DNA of 33,094 bases. Source: Methylovulum psychrotolerans. GTDB taxonomy: Bacteria; Pseudomonadota; Gammaproteobacteria; Methylococcales; Methylomonadaceae. The DNA lies in the NCBI RefSeq assembly GCF_002923755.1, contig NZ_PGFZ01000001.1:727853-760946 (forward strand). The letters are read 5' to 3'. The notes beneath the pieces were generated by a model. That model was not told the origin of the DNA and searched no databases. It was given only the letters and a program-made list of their open reading frames with translations. Every line of letters begins with the position of its first letter. Position 1 is the first letter of the stretch. The position numbers and the translations under genes were made by a program. Shown one piece after another: positions 25,583-33,094 of this stretch.

Positions 25583-27178
25583 ATGAAACTGAAAATCTCT
25601 ACATTAGCCGTTGCCGCTGTATTGTCAGCCGGCACTTCGCTGGTTAGCCATGCCGCAACGCCTAATTCGTTCCCTGCTCCAGCGTCAGACCGTACCACTT
25701 GGTTTAACGCCGGTAAAGCGACTGTCGATAAAATTGCCGCGCAAAAACCATTGCCAGGTAAAGCGAAAAACGTCATCCTGTTTGTTGGCGACGGCATGGG
25801 CATCTCCACCATCACCGCAGCGCGTATTTTGGCAGGCCAACAGCCTAACATCATTGATGCCACTAACACCACCCCAGGCAGCAGCGGCGAAGAAAATTCC
25901 TTAAGCTTCGAGTTATTCCCTAACTTGGCTTTATCAAAAACATACAGCGCCAACCAACAAACGCCTGATTCCGCGCCAACTATGACCGCTATGGTCACTG
26001 GCGTAAAAACACTGGACGGCGTATTATCGCTAGACCAAGATGTTACCCGCGGCAACTGCGCCACTGATACCAGCACCCACAAACTGCAAACCGTTTTAGA
26101 AATCGCCGAGAAATACGGCAAAGCTACCGGTATCGTTTCTACTGCGCGTATCACCCACGCCACCCCAGCGGCCAACTACGCCCACACCCCAGAACGTAAC
26201 TGGGAAGCCGATTCTAACCAACCAGCGGGTTGCGCAGTACCTGATATTGCCCGCCAATTGATCGAATTCAACACTGGCAACGGTATCGAAGTCGTTTTAG
26301 GCGGTGGCCGCGATTATTTCAGACCTAACACCTCTGCTGACCCTGAATATTCAACAGCCAAAGGCAAACGTAAAGATGGCCGTGACCTGACCGCTGAATG
26401 GACAGCCAAATACGGCGCCAACAGCAGCTACATCTGGAACCAAAGCCAATTCAACAACATTAACACCACTACTACCACCCATTTGTTAGGCTTGTTTGAA
26501 CGTTCGCACATGCAATATGAAGCCGACCGTTTAGCTGACACCGCAGGCGAACCTAGCTTAGCGGAAATGACCGACAAAGCGATCGGCATTTTGTCAAACA
26601 ACAGCAAAGGCTTCTTCCTGCAAGTTGAAGGTGGCCGTGTTGACCACGCCCACCATGCCGGCAACGCTTACCGCGCTTTGACTGACGCAATTGCCTTGTC
26701 AAATGCCGTGCAAAAAGCGGTTGATACCCTGACTGCCAACGGTGAAATCGACAACACCCTGATTATCGTTACCGCTGACCACAGCCATGTATTCACTATC
26801 GGCGGTTACCCACAACGCGGTAACAACATTCTGGGTAAAGTGATTGATCCAGGTGCTTCTGCTTATACTTTGGCTTCTGACAGCGCCCCTTACACCACCC
26901 TGTCTTATGCTAACGGCTTAGGCTACCACGTTGGCGTAGCAGGCGATGACGTTTACAGCACCCCCGTACAAATTGGCCGTTTCGCCAATATGAGCGCGGT
27001 TGACACCACTGATGCCAACTTCCACCAAGAAGCCACTGTACCATTGGCAGGCGGCGAAACCCACGCGGGTGAAGACGTTGCCATTTTCGCCAAAGGTCCA
27101 GGCGCTAACCTGTTCCAAGGTATTGTTGAGCAAAACGTGATCTTCCACGTCATCAACAAAAAAATGAAATTGCAATAA
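25583..27178 (+). CDS. phoA: Alkaline phosphatase (PhoA family), periplasmic
   Basis: 531 residues from the ATG at 25583, where a classical Sec signal peptide begins (KLKISTLAV..., cleavage near SHA-A at 24). It hydrolyses phosphomonoesters in the periplasm with two zincs and one magnesium. Motifs: metal-binding D70 in LFVGDGMG, nucleophile S130 in TPDSAPTMTAM, THATPAA, EGGRVDHAHHAGN, TADHSHVF and THAGEDVA. The gene is complete and ends in a strong terminator at 27243. Upstream, TTGTCAC at 25467-25473 resembles one half of a Pho box, but no second good half is seen, so phosphate control is only a guess. Confidence 0.95.
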   Translation: MKLKISTLAVAAVLSAGTSLVSHAATPNSFPAPASDRTTWFNAGKATVDKIAAQKPLPGKAKNVILFVGDGMGISTITAARILAGQQPNIIDATNTTPGSSGEENSLSFELFPNLALSKTYSANQQTPDSAPTMTAMVTGVKTLDGVLSLDQDVTRGNCATDTSTHKLQTVLEIAEKYGKATGIVSTARITHATPAANYAHTPERNWEADSNQPAGCAVPDIARQLIEFNTGNGIEVVLGGGRDYFRPNTSADPEYSTAKGKRKDGRDLTAEWTAKYGANSSYIWNQSQFNNINTTTTTHLLGLFERSHMQYEADRLADTAGEPSLAEMTDKAIGILSNNSKGFFLQVEGGRVDHAHHAGNAYRALTDAIALSNAVQKAVDTLTANGEIDNTLIIVTADHSHVFTIGGYPQRGNNILGKVIDPGASAYTLASDSAPYTTLSYANGLGYHVGVAGDDVYSTPVQIGRFANMSAVDTTDANFHQEATVPLAGGETHAGEDVAIFAKGPGANLFQGIVEQNVIFHVINKKMKLQ

Positions 27179-27242
27179 AATCCCCTCCCTAGCAAGGCAT
27201 CATGCCTTACATTTAAGGATATAATTTAGCTGGATGCCCTAC

Positions 27243-27272
27243 GGGGGTGCGCAATGCACCCCCCGTTTGTTT
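27243..27272 (+). terminator. Rho-independent terminator after phoA
   Basis: 8-bp GC-rich stem GGGGGTGC (27243-27250) / GCACCCCC (27256-27263) with 5-nt loop, followed by CGTTTGTTT. It separates phoA from the lipoprotein gene. Confidence 0.8.
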
Positions 27273-27309
27273 CTGGCATCCGCCTTTTCAATGCGCTCAG
27301 GAACTTGTT

Positions 27310-28020
27310 ATGAAAAAACTGCTCATCCCCTCCTCACTCCTTTTGCTGACCGCCTGCGCCAGCACCGCCCCTACCTTGCCGGACGGACTCGCCGCCCTCA
27401 CCAACCCCAGCACCTTAAGCTGCCGCTTCACCAAGCAAAGCGACGCCGACCCCAAAACCCCTGCAACTAACTGGTACTTTTGGCGACAAGCGCAACGCAC
27501 CGAAACCCGCGACGAACGCTCTAACCAAGGCGAAATCTGGCAAAAAATCAAGGGTGAACAATTCTTTTACACCCGCCTTTTTTACAATGAACAAGTTGCC
27601 CTAGACTTCATGCCAAGCGACTTAGCCGCCATCGGCAACAAAGTATCCTGGTCGCAGCTGACCTCGTTAGTCGATCCCGACAGCTTAGGCAAAACCTTAG
27701 CCCTGCAAAACAAAGCCACCGTTAACGGCATGGCCGTCGAATCCTATAGCGGCACAATCAACGGTGTCGGCACCGAAGTCGATTGGTTACCCGCCCTCAA
27801 ACTACCCGCACGGCTTGTTAAAAAACAAACCCAAGGCACACTCTCACTGACCTTGGCGGAATGCTCGCCAACGCCGCAACAGGCCGTAAAACCCATTAGC
27901 GAAACCGAACTGAACGCTATGCGCCATTTGGACTATACCGATTTGGGCGATATGGAAACCGATCCTATGGCACAACACCTTGAGCAACTCATGGGCGACC
28001 ACCACCACGATCACCATTAG
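27310..28020 (+). CDS. Lipoprotein with histidine-rich C-terminus, function unknown
   Basis: 236 residues from the ATG at 27310, preceded by AGGAA; an in-frame GTG at 27247 lies inside the phoA terminator and is rejected. Signal peptide with lipobox LLTAC lipidates C16. The mature part is soluble with beta-rich character (YFWRQAQRTETRDE, GEIWQKIKGEQFFYTRLF), somewhat reminiscent of envelope lipoproteins of the LolA/VioE-like fold, but no family can be named. The last residues read DHHHDHH, a likely metal-binding tail (zinc, nickel or copper). The gene follows a zinc enzyme gene (phoA), but a terminator lies between. Confidence 0.85.
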   Translation: MKKLLIPSSLLLLTACASTAPTLPDGLAALTNPSTLSCRFTKQSDADPKTPATNWYFWRQAQRTETRDERSNQGEIWQKIKGEQFFYTRLFYNEQVALDFMPSDLAAIGNKVSWSQLTSLVDPDSLGKTLALQNKATVNGMAVESYSGTINGVGTEVDWLPALKLPARLVKKQTQGTLSLTLAECSPTPQQAVKPISETELNAMRHLDYTDLGDMETDPMAQHLEQLMGDHHHDHH

Positions 28021-28037
28021 CCCCCCATCACCAAGCA

Positions 28038-28081
28038 TTGGTTTGCCCGCGCGTCTGTGCAAGCCTGCGCCGACAAACCAA
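28038..28081 (+). terminator. Stem-loop after the His-tailed lipoprotein gene
   Basis: Perfect 8-bp stem TTGGTTTG (28038-28045) / CAAACCAA (28074-28081), with GCGC pairing possible inside the loop. It lies 17 bp after the stop; no U-run follows. Confidence 0.4.
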
Positions 28082-28176
28082 ACTTGCCCGCCCAATCTAT
28101 TGCAATAATCCAGAACTGGGGCTAAAGTTCAATGTCTATCCACTGGCATTCAACCGATTAACCTGGAGCATTGTGC

Positions 28177-28956
28177 ATGAAGATTACCCCTTATTGGCTG
28201 GGTTTGGCCTTAGCCATCATCGCCCTCCCTGCCACAGCCGCCGACCTGAGCCGCACCGAAGTCGAACAACGGCTGGCCAAAGCCGACCCGCAACACCCGG
28301 CCGACTTGCGCCGCAAAGACCTGACGGGCGTGGACTTATCCAACCTTAATTTTACTCACGCCGACTTATGGGGCGCTGACTTACGCCGCGCCAACTTCAG
28401 CAACAGCGACCTGTCCGGCCTAAATCTGGATTTAAGCGTCATGTCCAAAATCAACCTGTCTGGGGCCAATCTTGCCAATACCAGCATCTTCGGGGTGCAT
28501 ATCGGCGGCGCCGATTTAAGCCACGCCAATTTAAGCGGTAGCCGCTTCATCGCCAACCTCGACCGCTCCAATTTAAGTTACGCCAACCTCAGCCATGCCA
28601 ACTGGGGCGTGGATATGCAAAACCAGCCGATGGGCTTAATGCGGGTCAGCCTAAACAATGTCAACTTAACCGGGGCTAACCTCAGCCATGCCAATCTGAA
28701 CCGCGCCCTGATGCGTTATGCCAATTTACAAGGCGCGACCCTGAGCAACGCTAACCTGTCCGGCGTGGATTTATCCGGCGCAGATTTAAGCAACGCCAAT
28801 CTGACGGGCGCGGATTTGTCCAGTTGCCTATTGGAAGACACCAATTTTTCCGATGCCGATTTGGCAGGGACACATTTTTCGGATATGACAGATAAAAACC
28901 GCCTCAAAGGCTTTAGCACCAGCAAACACGCTGATGCGGCCATCTTTAAAGATTAA
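28177..28956 (+). CDS. Exported pentapeptide-repeat protein
   Basis: 259 residues from the ATG at 28177 with GGAG upstream. A signal peptide (ALPATAA, cleavage near 22-24) sends it to the periplasm. From about residue 45 to 245 it consists of A(D/N)L-type pentapeptides (ADLSG, ANLSH, VNLTG, ADLSN), predicting a right-handed quadrilateral beta helix. An interruption at about 145-160 (NWGVDMQNQPMGLM) suggests two coils. Most pentapeptide proteins have no known activity; the DNA-gyrase mimics of the Qnr/MfpA type are cytoplasmic, so an exported form points to another role. It lies 10 bp before the ArsM-like gene, forming a two-gene operon. Confidence 0.88.
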   Translation: MKITPYWLGLALAIIALPATAADLSRTEVEQRLAKADPQHPADLRRKDLTGVDLSNLNFTHADLWGADLRRANFSNSDLSGLNLDLSVMSKINLSGANLANTSIFGVHIGGADLSHANLSGSRFIANLDRSNLSYANLSHANWGVDMQNQPMGLMRVSLNNVNLTGANLSHANLNRALMRYANLQGATLSNANLSGVDLSGADLSNANLTGADLSSCLLEDTNFSDADLAGTHFSDMTDKNRLKGFSTSKHADAAIFKD

Positions 28957-28966
28957 GGACACCACC

Positions 28967-30088
28967 ATGACGATAGAAACCAGCGTCTTAGAACGGTACT
29001 CTGCCGGGGCGCAAAGCGTCCAAGCCGACTTATGCTGTCCGGTCGATTACGACCGCAGCTTATTGGCACTGTTGCCTCAGGAAATCATCGACAAAGATTA
29101 CGGCTGCGGCGACCCCTCGCGCTATGTCAAAGCGGGTGATGTGGTGCTGGACTTAGGCTCCGGTTCCGGCAAAATTTGCTACATAGCGGCGCAATTAGTG
29201 GGCGATACAGGCAGGGTTATCGGTGTCGATATGAACGACGACATGCTGGCGCTGGCGCGTCAATACCAAGCCGAAATGGCCGAAAAACTGGGGTCTGACC
29301 GGGTGACATTCCTCAAAGGCCAAATCCAAGACCTCGCCGCCGACTGGGCGGCACTCAACACCTATCTGGCGCAACATCCCGTCAGCAGCACCGAAGACCT
29401 GCTCAGCCTACGCGCTTGGCAAAGCCAACAACGCCAAACCGCACCGTTGATTAAAGACAACTCCGTGGATTTAGTGGTCTCCAACTGCGTACTGAACCTG
29501 GTACACGACAGCGACAAAGCCCAACTAATCCGCGAAATATTCCGCGTCGTCAAACCCGGCGGACGGGTGGCGATCTCCGACATTATCAGCGACGAACGCG
29601 TCCCCGCACATCTGCAACAAGACCCGCACCTATGGAGCGGCTGCATCTCCGGGGCATTACAAGAACACGACTTTTTACAAGCCTTCATCAAAGCCGGATT
29701 TATCGCCGTCAGTTACGACAAATGGGAAAGCCAACCCTGGCAAGTGGTCGAAGGCATAGAATTCCGCGCCGCCACCATCACCGCCATCAAACCGGCGGGC
29801 AATGTCTGCACCGACAAAGGCCACGCCGTCCTCTACCGCGGCCCCTATTCCGAAGTCTACGATGACGAAGGCCATGTCTATTACCGGGGTCAACGCATGG
29901 CAGTGTGTGAGCGCAACTACCAACTCCTGACCAGCGGCGCCTACGGCAGCGACTTTATCGGCATAAGCCCCGCGCAAGAACAACCCGGCAAACCCTGGGA
30001 CTGCGCCACCGGCACCCTACGCCCCGTCAGCGCAACTAAAAACGGTGTACATGAGGATAAATGCCCGCCTGGGGGCAGTTGCTGTTAA
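28967..30088 (+). CDS. ArsM-like SAM-dependent methyltransferase (arsenite methyltransferase family)
   Basis: 373 residues from the ATG at 28967, preceded by AAGGA; a frame from 28934 begins inside the previous gene. The SAM-binding motif LDLGSGSGK (61-69) and acidic VDMND (87-91) are clear. Three cysteines occupy ArsM-like contexts: C47 in DYGCGDPS, C174 in VSNCVLNL and C226 in WSGCISGA, suggesting As(III) binding and methylation to less retained species. A C-terminal extension of about 90 residues (YRGPYSEVYDDEGH) is followed by a cysteine-rich end CPPGGSCC with C366, C372 and C373. No arsR, arsB or arsS gene is adjacent, so the substrate could also be another soft metalloid. Confidence 0.85.
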   Translation: MTIETSVLERYSAGAQSVQADLCCPVDYDRSLLALLPQEIIDKDYGCGDPSRYVKAGDVVLDLGSGSGKICYIAAQLVGDTGRVIGVDMNDDMLALARQYQAEMAEKLGSDRVTFLKGQIQDLAADWAALNTYLAQHPVSSTEDLLSLRAWQSQQRQTAPLIKDNSVDLVVSNCVLNLVHDSDKAQLIREIFRVVKPGGRVAISDIISDERVPAHLQQDPHLWSGCISGALQEHDFLQAFIKAGFIAVSYDKWESQPWQVVEGIEFRAATITAIKPAGNVCTDKGHAVLYRGPYSEVYDDEGHVYYRGQRMAVCERNYQLLTSGAYGSDFIGISPAQEQPGKPWDCATGTLRPVSATKNGVHEDKCPPGGSCC

Positions 30089-30138
30089 TGCTGAGGCGTT
30101 CAGTATAAAGTCTGCACAACCATTAGCAAAACCAAGGC

Positions 30139-30172
30139 AAAAAAAAAGGGGTACGCCAATATGGAATACCCC
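30139..30172 (-). terminator. Rho-independent terminator on the minus strand
   Basis: Stem GGGGTA (30148-30153) / TACCCC (30167-30172) with 13-nt loop. Read on the minus strand it is followed by nine uridines (A-run at 30139-30147). It most likely ends the transcript of the exported-protein gene at 30329-30829. Confidence 0.7.
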
Positions 30173-30261
30173 GTTATGCACAGAAAATCTGGGCATCTTC
30201 GCCACAATACCAGCCAAGGCACTTAAAGCCTATGGCGATTAACTGGCCGCATAACGCGGCT

Positions 30262-30313
30262 GGCAGGGATGTTAGGAAACACTGCCATTTTTACTAAAAT
30301 GGCTATCCTGCCA
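30262..30313. repeat. Nested palindrome between convergent genes
   Basis: An inner perfect 8-bp hairpin GCCATTTT-TACT-AAAATGGC (30284-30303) lies within outer arms GGCAGG (30262-30267) and CCTGCC (30308-30313). A further GCCGC/GCGGC stem is at 30246-30260. Such stacked hairpins could add termination for arsM-like and the convergent gene. Confidence 0.45.
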
Positions 30314-30328
30314 AACTGTTAGCCCAGC

Positions 30329-30829
30329 CTAAATGCGGTTATTAAAGAACTGCACGACCAATCTAGGCTGAAACGCATAACTGCCATCGCCAGCATACTC
30401 ATGCCACGCCACCAAGCGATAATTAACCGTTTGCCCCGCTGTGCAAGCATCAACACGTTGTATAAAAGACGGTATGGCCGAATTATGGGTTGTAACGTTA
30501 AATACGATACTGTTGTAATGGTTGGGGTCAGCAGCATAAGGCGCTGTGTTATCCAGAGTGATACTGATGCCACCTTGGACTACACCCAGCGTGTCCCCGG
30601 CTTTAGGGGTCAACAGAATACCGGCACTACCCGCTGCAACCAAATAACCGGCTTCCGGGCAAGTGACAGTAACTTTGCCTAAGTTTGTGGTGTTTGAAAA
30701 GTCCGTGGTCGTGATCGGCACGGATTTTGTTGATTGGTAGTAATCAAAATCGCCCGCAAAAAGCGATTGGCTAATGCCTAAACCCAAACAAAGAGCAGAA
30801 AATAATACAGTGTGTTTAGTCAGTTTCAT
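30329..30829 (-). CDS. Small exported protein, function unknown
   Basis: 166 residues from the ATG at 30829, which has AGAGGAAAA upstream; the longer frame from 30904 lacks a signal. A Sec signal peptide ends near SLFAG (about 22-25). The mature part is beta-rich and Thr/Asn-rich, with two cysteines (in VTCPEAGY and DACTAGQ) that could form a disulfide. I recognise no family. It appears monocistronic with its own terminator. Confidence 0.8.
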   Translation of the reverse strand: MKLTKHTVLFSALCLGLGISQSLFAGDFDYYQSTKSVPITTTDFSNTTNLGKVTVTCPEAGYLVAAGSAGILLTPKAGDTLGVVQGGISITLDNTAPYAADPNHYNSIVFNVTTHNSAIPSFIQRVDACTAGQTVNYRLVAWHEYAGDGSYAFQPRLVVQFFNNRI

Positions 30830-31011
30830 GGTCGTTTTCCTCTTAGAGATAAAATGGTTATTATTCAATATGAACAATATTTGCCCTTCAAATATCGAAA
30901 ACAATAATAACCCGTTGATACTTGATGAAAAAGTAAATACCGCACACCACCCCCAGCAATTATGACCCTACCCTAATGCATAAACAACACAACGAAGGCA
31001 CAGGGCTTTAG

Positions 31012-31356
31012 AGTATTGCCGATATAAATCTCACACTCGATAATCAAGTTTTTAACATTGGGTACGCTCTTCATTGGGCGCAAAGAGGCGGCAAATCACC
31101 CGCCGCGAAGCCATTGCAGGGATTCGGTGGCGCAGGGGTACTGGAAATCGTGGACGACTTCGACGGCAACACTTATCGTGCCGTGTACACGGTACGGTTT
31201 GCACAGGCGGTTTACGCCTTACATGTGTTTCAGAAAAAATCACCCAAGGGGATAGCTACACCTAAACAGGACATAGAACTTGTCAAAGCGCGATTGAAAC
31301 GGGCAGAGACGCATTACGCGGCATGGATCACCGAAACACAGGAGAAAAAATCATGA
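31012..31356 (+). pseudogene. HigB-like (Gp49/PF05973) toxin with aberrant N-terminus
   Basis: The frame is open from 31012 to the stop at 31354-31356. From about 31057 it matches the phage-derived Gp49-like/RelE-fold toxin family (GYALHWAQRGGK, KPLQGFGGAGVLEI, TYRAVYTVRFA, LHVFQKKSPKGIATP, LVKARLKRAE). The family's usual N-terminal 20 or so residues with the starting methionine are missing. The codons before GYALH read DINLTLDNQVFN, with no ATG or GTG and a stop at 31009-31011. A TTG at 31114 is available but would cut the core. Either the gene is 5'-truncated or it uses a rare start. The antitoxin gene overlaps its stop by ATGA. Confidence 0.65.
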
Positions 31357-31703
31357 GTAAAACACCCCACCAAGAAACGCCTGTTTTTACCAGTAGCGGA
31401 AATTTATTCGCTGATCTTGGGCGACCTGATGCAGAAGAAGCCCTAGCGCGTGTTCGGCTGGCTCAGCAAATTGCCGAAATCATCGAAAGGCAAGGCTTAA
31501 ACCAAGCGGAAGCCGCCGCCCTCATGGGACTCGATCAGCCAAAGGTTTCCGCCTTGGTGCGTGGACGGCTGTCCGGTTTTTCAACCGACCGTTTGCTTCG
31601 ATGCCTCATGTCACTGGGTCAAGATGTGGATATTATTGTAAGGGACAAACCCGATAACCACACTAAAGCCCATATCAGCGTTATTGCCTGCGGTTCAACC
31701 TGA
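31353..31703 (+). CDS. HigA-like XRE-family antitoxin
   Basis: 116 residues from the ATG at 31353 with AGGAG upstream, overlapping the toxin stop codon. A helix-turn-helix spans about residues 45-85 (LNQAEAAALMGLDQPKVSALVRGRLSGFSTDRLL), typical of antitoxins of Gp49-like toxins (COG5606). It should neutralise the toxin and repress the operon. The toxin-first order is that of HigBA systems. If the toxin is dead, this gene may survive as a stand-alone repressor. Confidence 0.85.
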   Translation: MSKTPHQETPVFTSSGNLFADLGRPDAEEALARVRLAQQIAEIIERQGLNQAEAAALMGLDQPKVSALVRGRLSGFSTDRLLRCLMSLGQDVDIIVRDKPDNHTKAHISVIACGST

Positions 31704-31799
31704 AATCTGCTCTCACCCCGCCGTTTGAAATGACCGTGCGGGTGGTTTCACAATAGCGACATCGTAGGCGTAGGTCGGTCAGGCTATTTTTGCCAGACA

Positions 31800-31815
31800 T
31801 TTCAACGTGTTGAAA
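31800..31815. promoter_or_regulatory. Short perfect palindrome in the intergenic region between TA modules
   Basis: TTTCAA-CGTG-TTGAAA is a perfect 6-bp inverted repeat. It could be an operator or the first hairpin of an untranslated RNA ending at 31926. Confidence 0.3.
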
Positions 31816-31889
31816 CAGTGAGTGCCGGACAATGCCCCCCATAAGCCTTAAGCTTTCCTTATAGTGGCAGTGAAGTATCGGGCAGAAAC

Positions 31890-31926
31890 AGCCCCAGCCG
31901 TCTTTTAGTAGCTGGGGCTTTTTTTG
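31890..31926 (+). terminator. Strong Rho-independent terminator, upstream transcript unidentified
   Basis: Perfect 9-bp stem AGCCCCAGC (31890-31898) / GCTGGGGCT (31911-31919) with 12-nt loop, followed by a run of T to 31925. It lies nearly 190 bp after the HigA-like stop, further than expected for that gene alone. It may end the HigBA transcript or a small RNA starting within 31704-31880. Confidence 0.85.
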
Positions 31927-31975
31927 TTGTAAAATAGGCGCATAAACAACTTTTAAACATCAACAAGGCAACATC

Positions 31976-32212
31976 ATGATGACGCTAACCATACCGGACG
32001 ATGTGGAACAAGAATTGAAGATGATGGCTGAAAATAGCCAAATGACACCCAGTGATTTTATTGTTTCGCTACTGCAAACGGCGTTTAAACAACAGCAAGC
32101 CAATGCAGGCGGGTCATGTTTTGATGTAATGCAAGACGGCTTGGGCTGTATTGATGACGCGCCGAGGGACTTATCAGTAAACAAGCGTTATCTTGATGGC
32201 TATGGGCAATGA
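31976..32212 (+). CDS. VapB-type antitoxin
   Basis: 78 residues. The start is the first of two tandem ATGs (31976/31979), preceded by AAGG. The N-terminus MTLTIPDDVEQELKMMAENSQMTPSDFIVSLLQTAF is a ribbon-helix-helix: a short strand followed by two helices. The C-terminal half is the probable toxin-binding tail. It overlaps the PIN-domain gene by ATGA, the standard VapBC arrangement. It should bind and inhibit the toxin and autoregulate the operon. Confidence 0.85.
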   Translation: MMTLTIPDDVEQELKMMAENSQMTPSDFIVSLLQTAFKQQQANAGGSCFDVMQDGLGCIDDAPRDLSVNKRYLDGYGQ

Positions 32213-32646
32213 AACAGAATGCCATTATCGATTCAGGCGTATTAGTGGCATTATTGAACAAAAATGACACCTACCATCACTGGGCGGTTGGGCAGCTTAA
32301 AAACATCCGCCCGCCATTACTGACTTGCGAGGCCGTCATTTCTGAAACCAGTTTTTTGATTGGGCGCAAGCAGCATGGGCTTGGCGTTATTTTCGGCTAT
32401 TTGCAATCAGGCATTATTTCAATACCGTTTTCTTTTGCGAACGAATACGCGGCTGTTGAAACGTTAATGCGCAAATACAGCGACGTGCCAATGTCTTTTG
32501 CAGACGCTTGTTTGGTGAGAATATCAGAACATTATCGGGATAGCTGTATTTTTACCTTGGATAGTGACTTCTTGGTTTATCGTAAAAACGGCAATGAGTT
32601 GGTTTCGTTGATTTATCCTGACAACGGGGCAAAGCTCATTCCGTAG
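32209..32646 (+). CDS. PIN-domain ribonuclease toxin (VapC-like)
   Basis: 145 residues, usual for VapC. The PIN active-site acids are visible: D8 in IIDSGVLVALL, E46 in CEAVISETSFL, D99 in SFADACLV and D118/D120 in TLDSDF. It should be a magnesium-dependent RNase kept in check by the overlapping antitoxin. The gene is intact. A hairpin with a trailing T-run follows directly (32643-32690). Confidence 0.92.
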   Translation: MKQNAIIDSGVLVALLNKNDTYHHWAVGQLKNIRPPLLTCEAVISETSFLIGRKQHGLGVIFGYLQSGIISIPFSFANEYAAVETLMRKYSDVPMSFADACLVRISEHYRDSCIFTLDSDFLVYRKNGNELVSLIYPDNGAKLIP

Positions 32647-32690
32647 GGCGCGAGCGTTAGAGGATTGCGCCTTACCGCGTTACCTTTTTT
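32643..32690 (+). terminator. Hairpin and T-run after vapC-like gene
   Basis: 9-bp stem with one G-U pair: GTAGGGCGC (32643-32651) / GCGCCTTAC (32667-32675), overlapping the stop codon, followed 10 nt later by TTTTTT (32685-32690). The stem resembles a dispersed GC-rich repeat. Confidence 0.5.
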
Positions 32691-32967
32691 AATAGGCTTG
32701 ATGATAAAATTCAACTCCTATTGGTGTAAGTATAAAAAGATTACCGAACTCTGATTTTGCTTGTAATTCCGCCTCTTTTTTAGCTTTATCCCAATTATCT
32801 GTTAGTATTCTTAATGTGTATTGAATACTAGAAATACCAGTGCCATCATTTGTTAGAACATCAAATAAATACATGTTTTTATAGGTATTTTTATTAGGGA
32901 TATTAGAAAATATAACATCGATATCATGTGGTTTTATACCAGGAAAAATAATAACTCCATTTTTATA
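32689..32967 (-). pseudogene. Truncated gene of unknown function next to an insertion sequence end
   Basis: The frame is open from 32967 to the stop at 32689-32691, but the only ATG is at 32874 (61 codons). The upstream in-frame codons (GVIIFPGIKPHDIDVIF) look like genuine protein. DNA here is much more AT-rich than the rest of the window, suggesting transfer. The 5' end is probably cut off by the insertion sequence whose transposase ends at 32981. I recognise no family; the product ends VEFYHQAY. Confidence 0.4.
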
Positions 32968-32980
32968 TTAGACATCTTTC

Positions 32981-33094
32981 CTAAATGTTGCCATATCTCA
33001 GGTTAACCAGTGCGGCCACCAGGCTCCATGTCAGGGAGTAGTTTTTGTGTTTGCCCCGGTAAACGTCCTTGACGATCCTGAAAATTTTGCAGCG
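32981..33094 (-). mobile_element. C-terminus of a DDE-type transposase, running off the right edge
   Basis: On the minus strand the frame is open from the window edge to the stop at 32981-32983, 37 residues (RCKIFRIVKDVYRGKH... WSLVAALVNLR). The basic segment followed by a hydrophobic SLVAALVNLR helix is characteristic of the C-termini of IS4/IS5-like transposases. The element end should lie between about 32940 and 32980; no terminal repeat can be confirmed without the other end. Confidence 0.55.

Noticed and set aside
25516-26175. 219-codon open frame antisense to phoA
   Set aside because: It is fully within the clearly coding phosphatase gene and shows no domain.

Overview
The window reads as chromosomal DNA of a gammaproteobacterium. 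FabA and FabB as an operon, TtcA, Slt, BioA and MobA are of the gammaproteobacterial type. Tandem RTX proteins, the ArsM-like methyltransferase and the cysteine-rich small lipoprotein would fit a Methylococcales methanotroph, but that is inference and no methane-oxidation gene is present. Gene density is high, strands alternate in short operons, and no tRNA, rRNA or CRISPR array was seen.

Layout. 1-4041: two adjacent RTX-type secreted proteins. The first enters from the left edge and carries near-identical 441-bp repeats. 4088-8895: single housekeeping genes (mobA, a small lipoprotein, nhaD antiporter, RimB-like retropepsin-type protein, GIY-YIG protein, ttcA). 8989-14226, all minus: bioA, slt, fabA, fabB. 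14330-14497: a 55-codon remnant of an AAA-type ATPase. 14537-18862, minus: a tripartite efflux operon emrB / outer-membrane factor / emrA. 19054-20874: a PAS-containing sigma54 enhancer-binding protein, translationally coupled to mtfA (to 21647). 21788-23390: a SWIM zinc-finger protein and a 5'-truncated SNF2 helicase. 23646-25307: a tyrosine recombinase followed by a 27-bp imperfect inverted repeat. 25583-30088, plus: alkaline phosphatase, a His-tailed lipoprotein, a secreted pentapeptide-repeat protein and an ArsM-like methyltransferase. 30329-30829: a small exported protein. 31012-33094: a degraded-looking HigB-like toxin with its antitoxin, a VapBC-like pair, a truncated gene and the C-terminus of a transposase.

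The most informative regulatory observation is upstream of emrB. A minus-strand element at 18901-18916 has the sigma54 GG-N10-GC spacing with GGCA and TTGCA boxes. About 130-145 bp above its predicted start lies a cluster of overlapping palindromes (19007-19039). The adjacent gene encodes a GAFTGA-bearing sigma54 activator. Together these suggest a PAS-sensed, sigma54-dependent drug or metabolite efflux operon, with the peptidase MtfA in the same transcription unit as the activator.

Regions of turnover are the ATPase remnant, the helicase truncation beside the integrase, and the right end, where toxin-antitoxin modules and an insertion-sequence end accumulate. No complete new defence system is evident.
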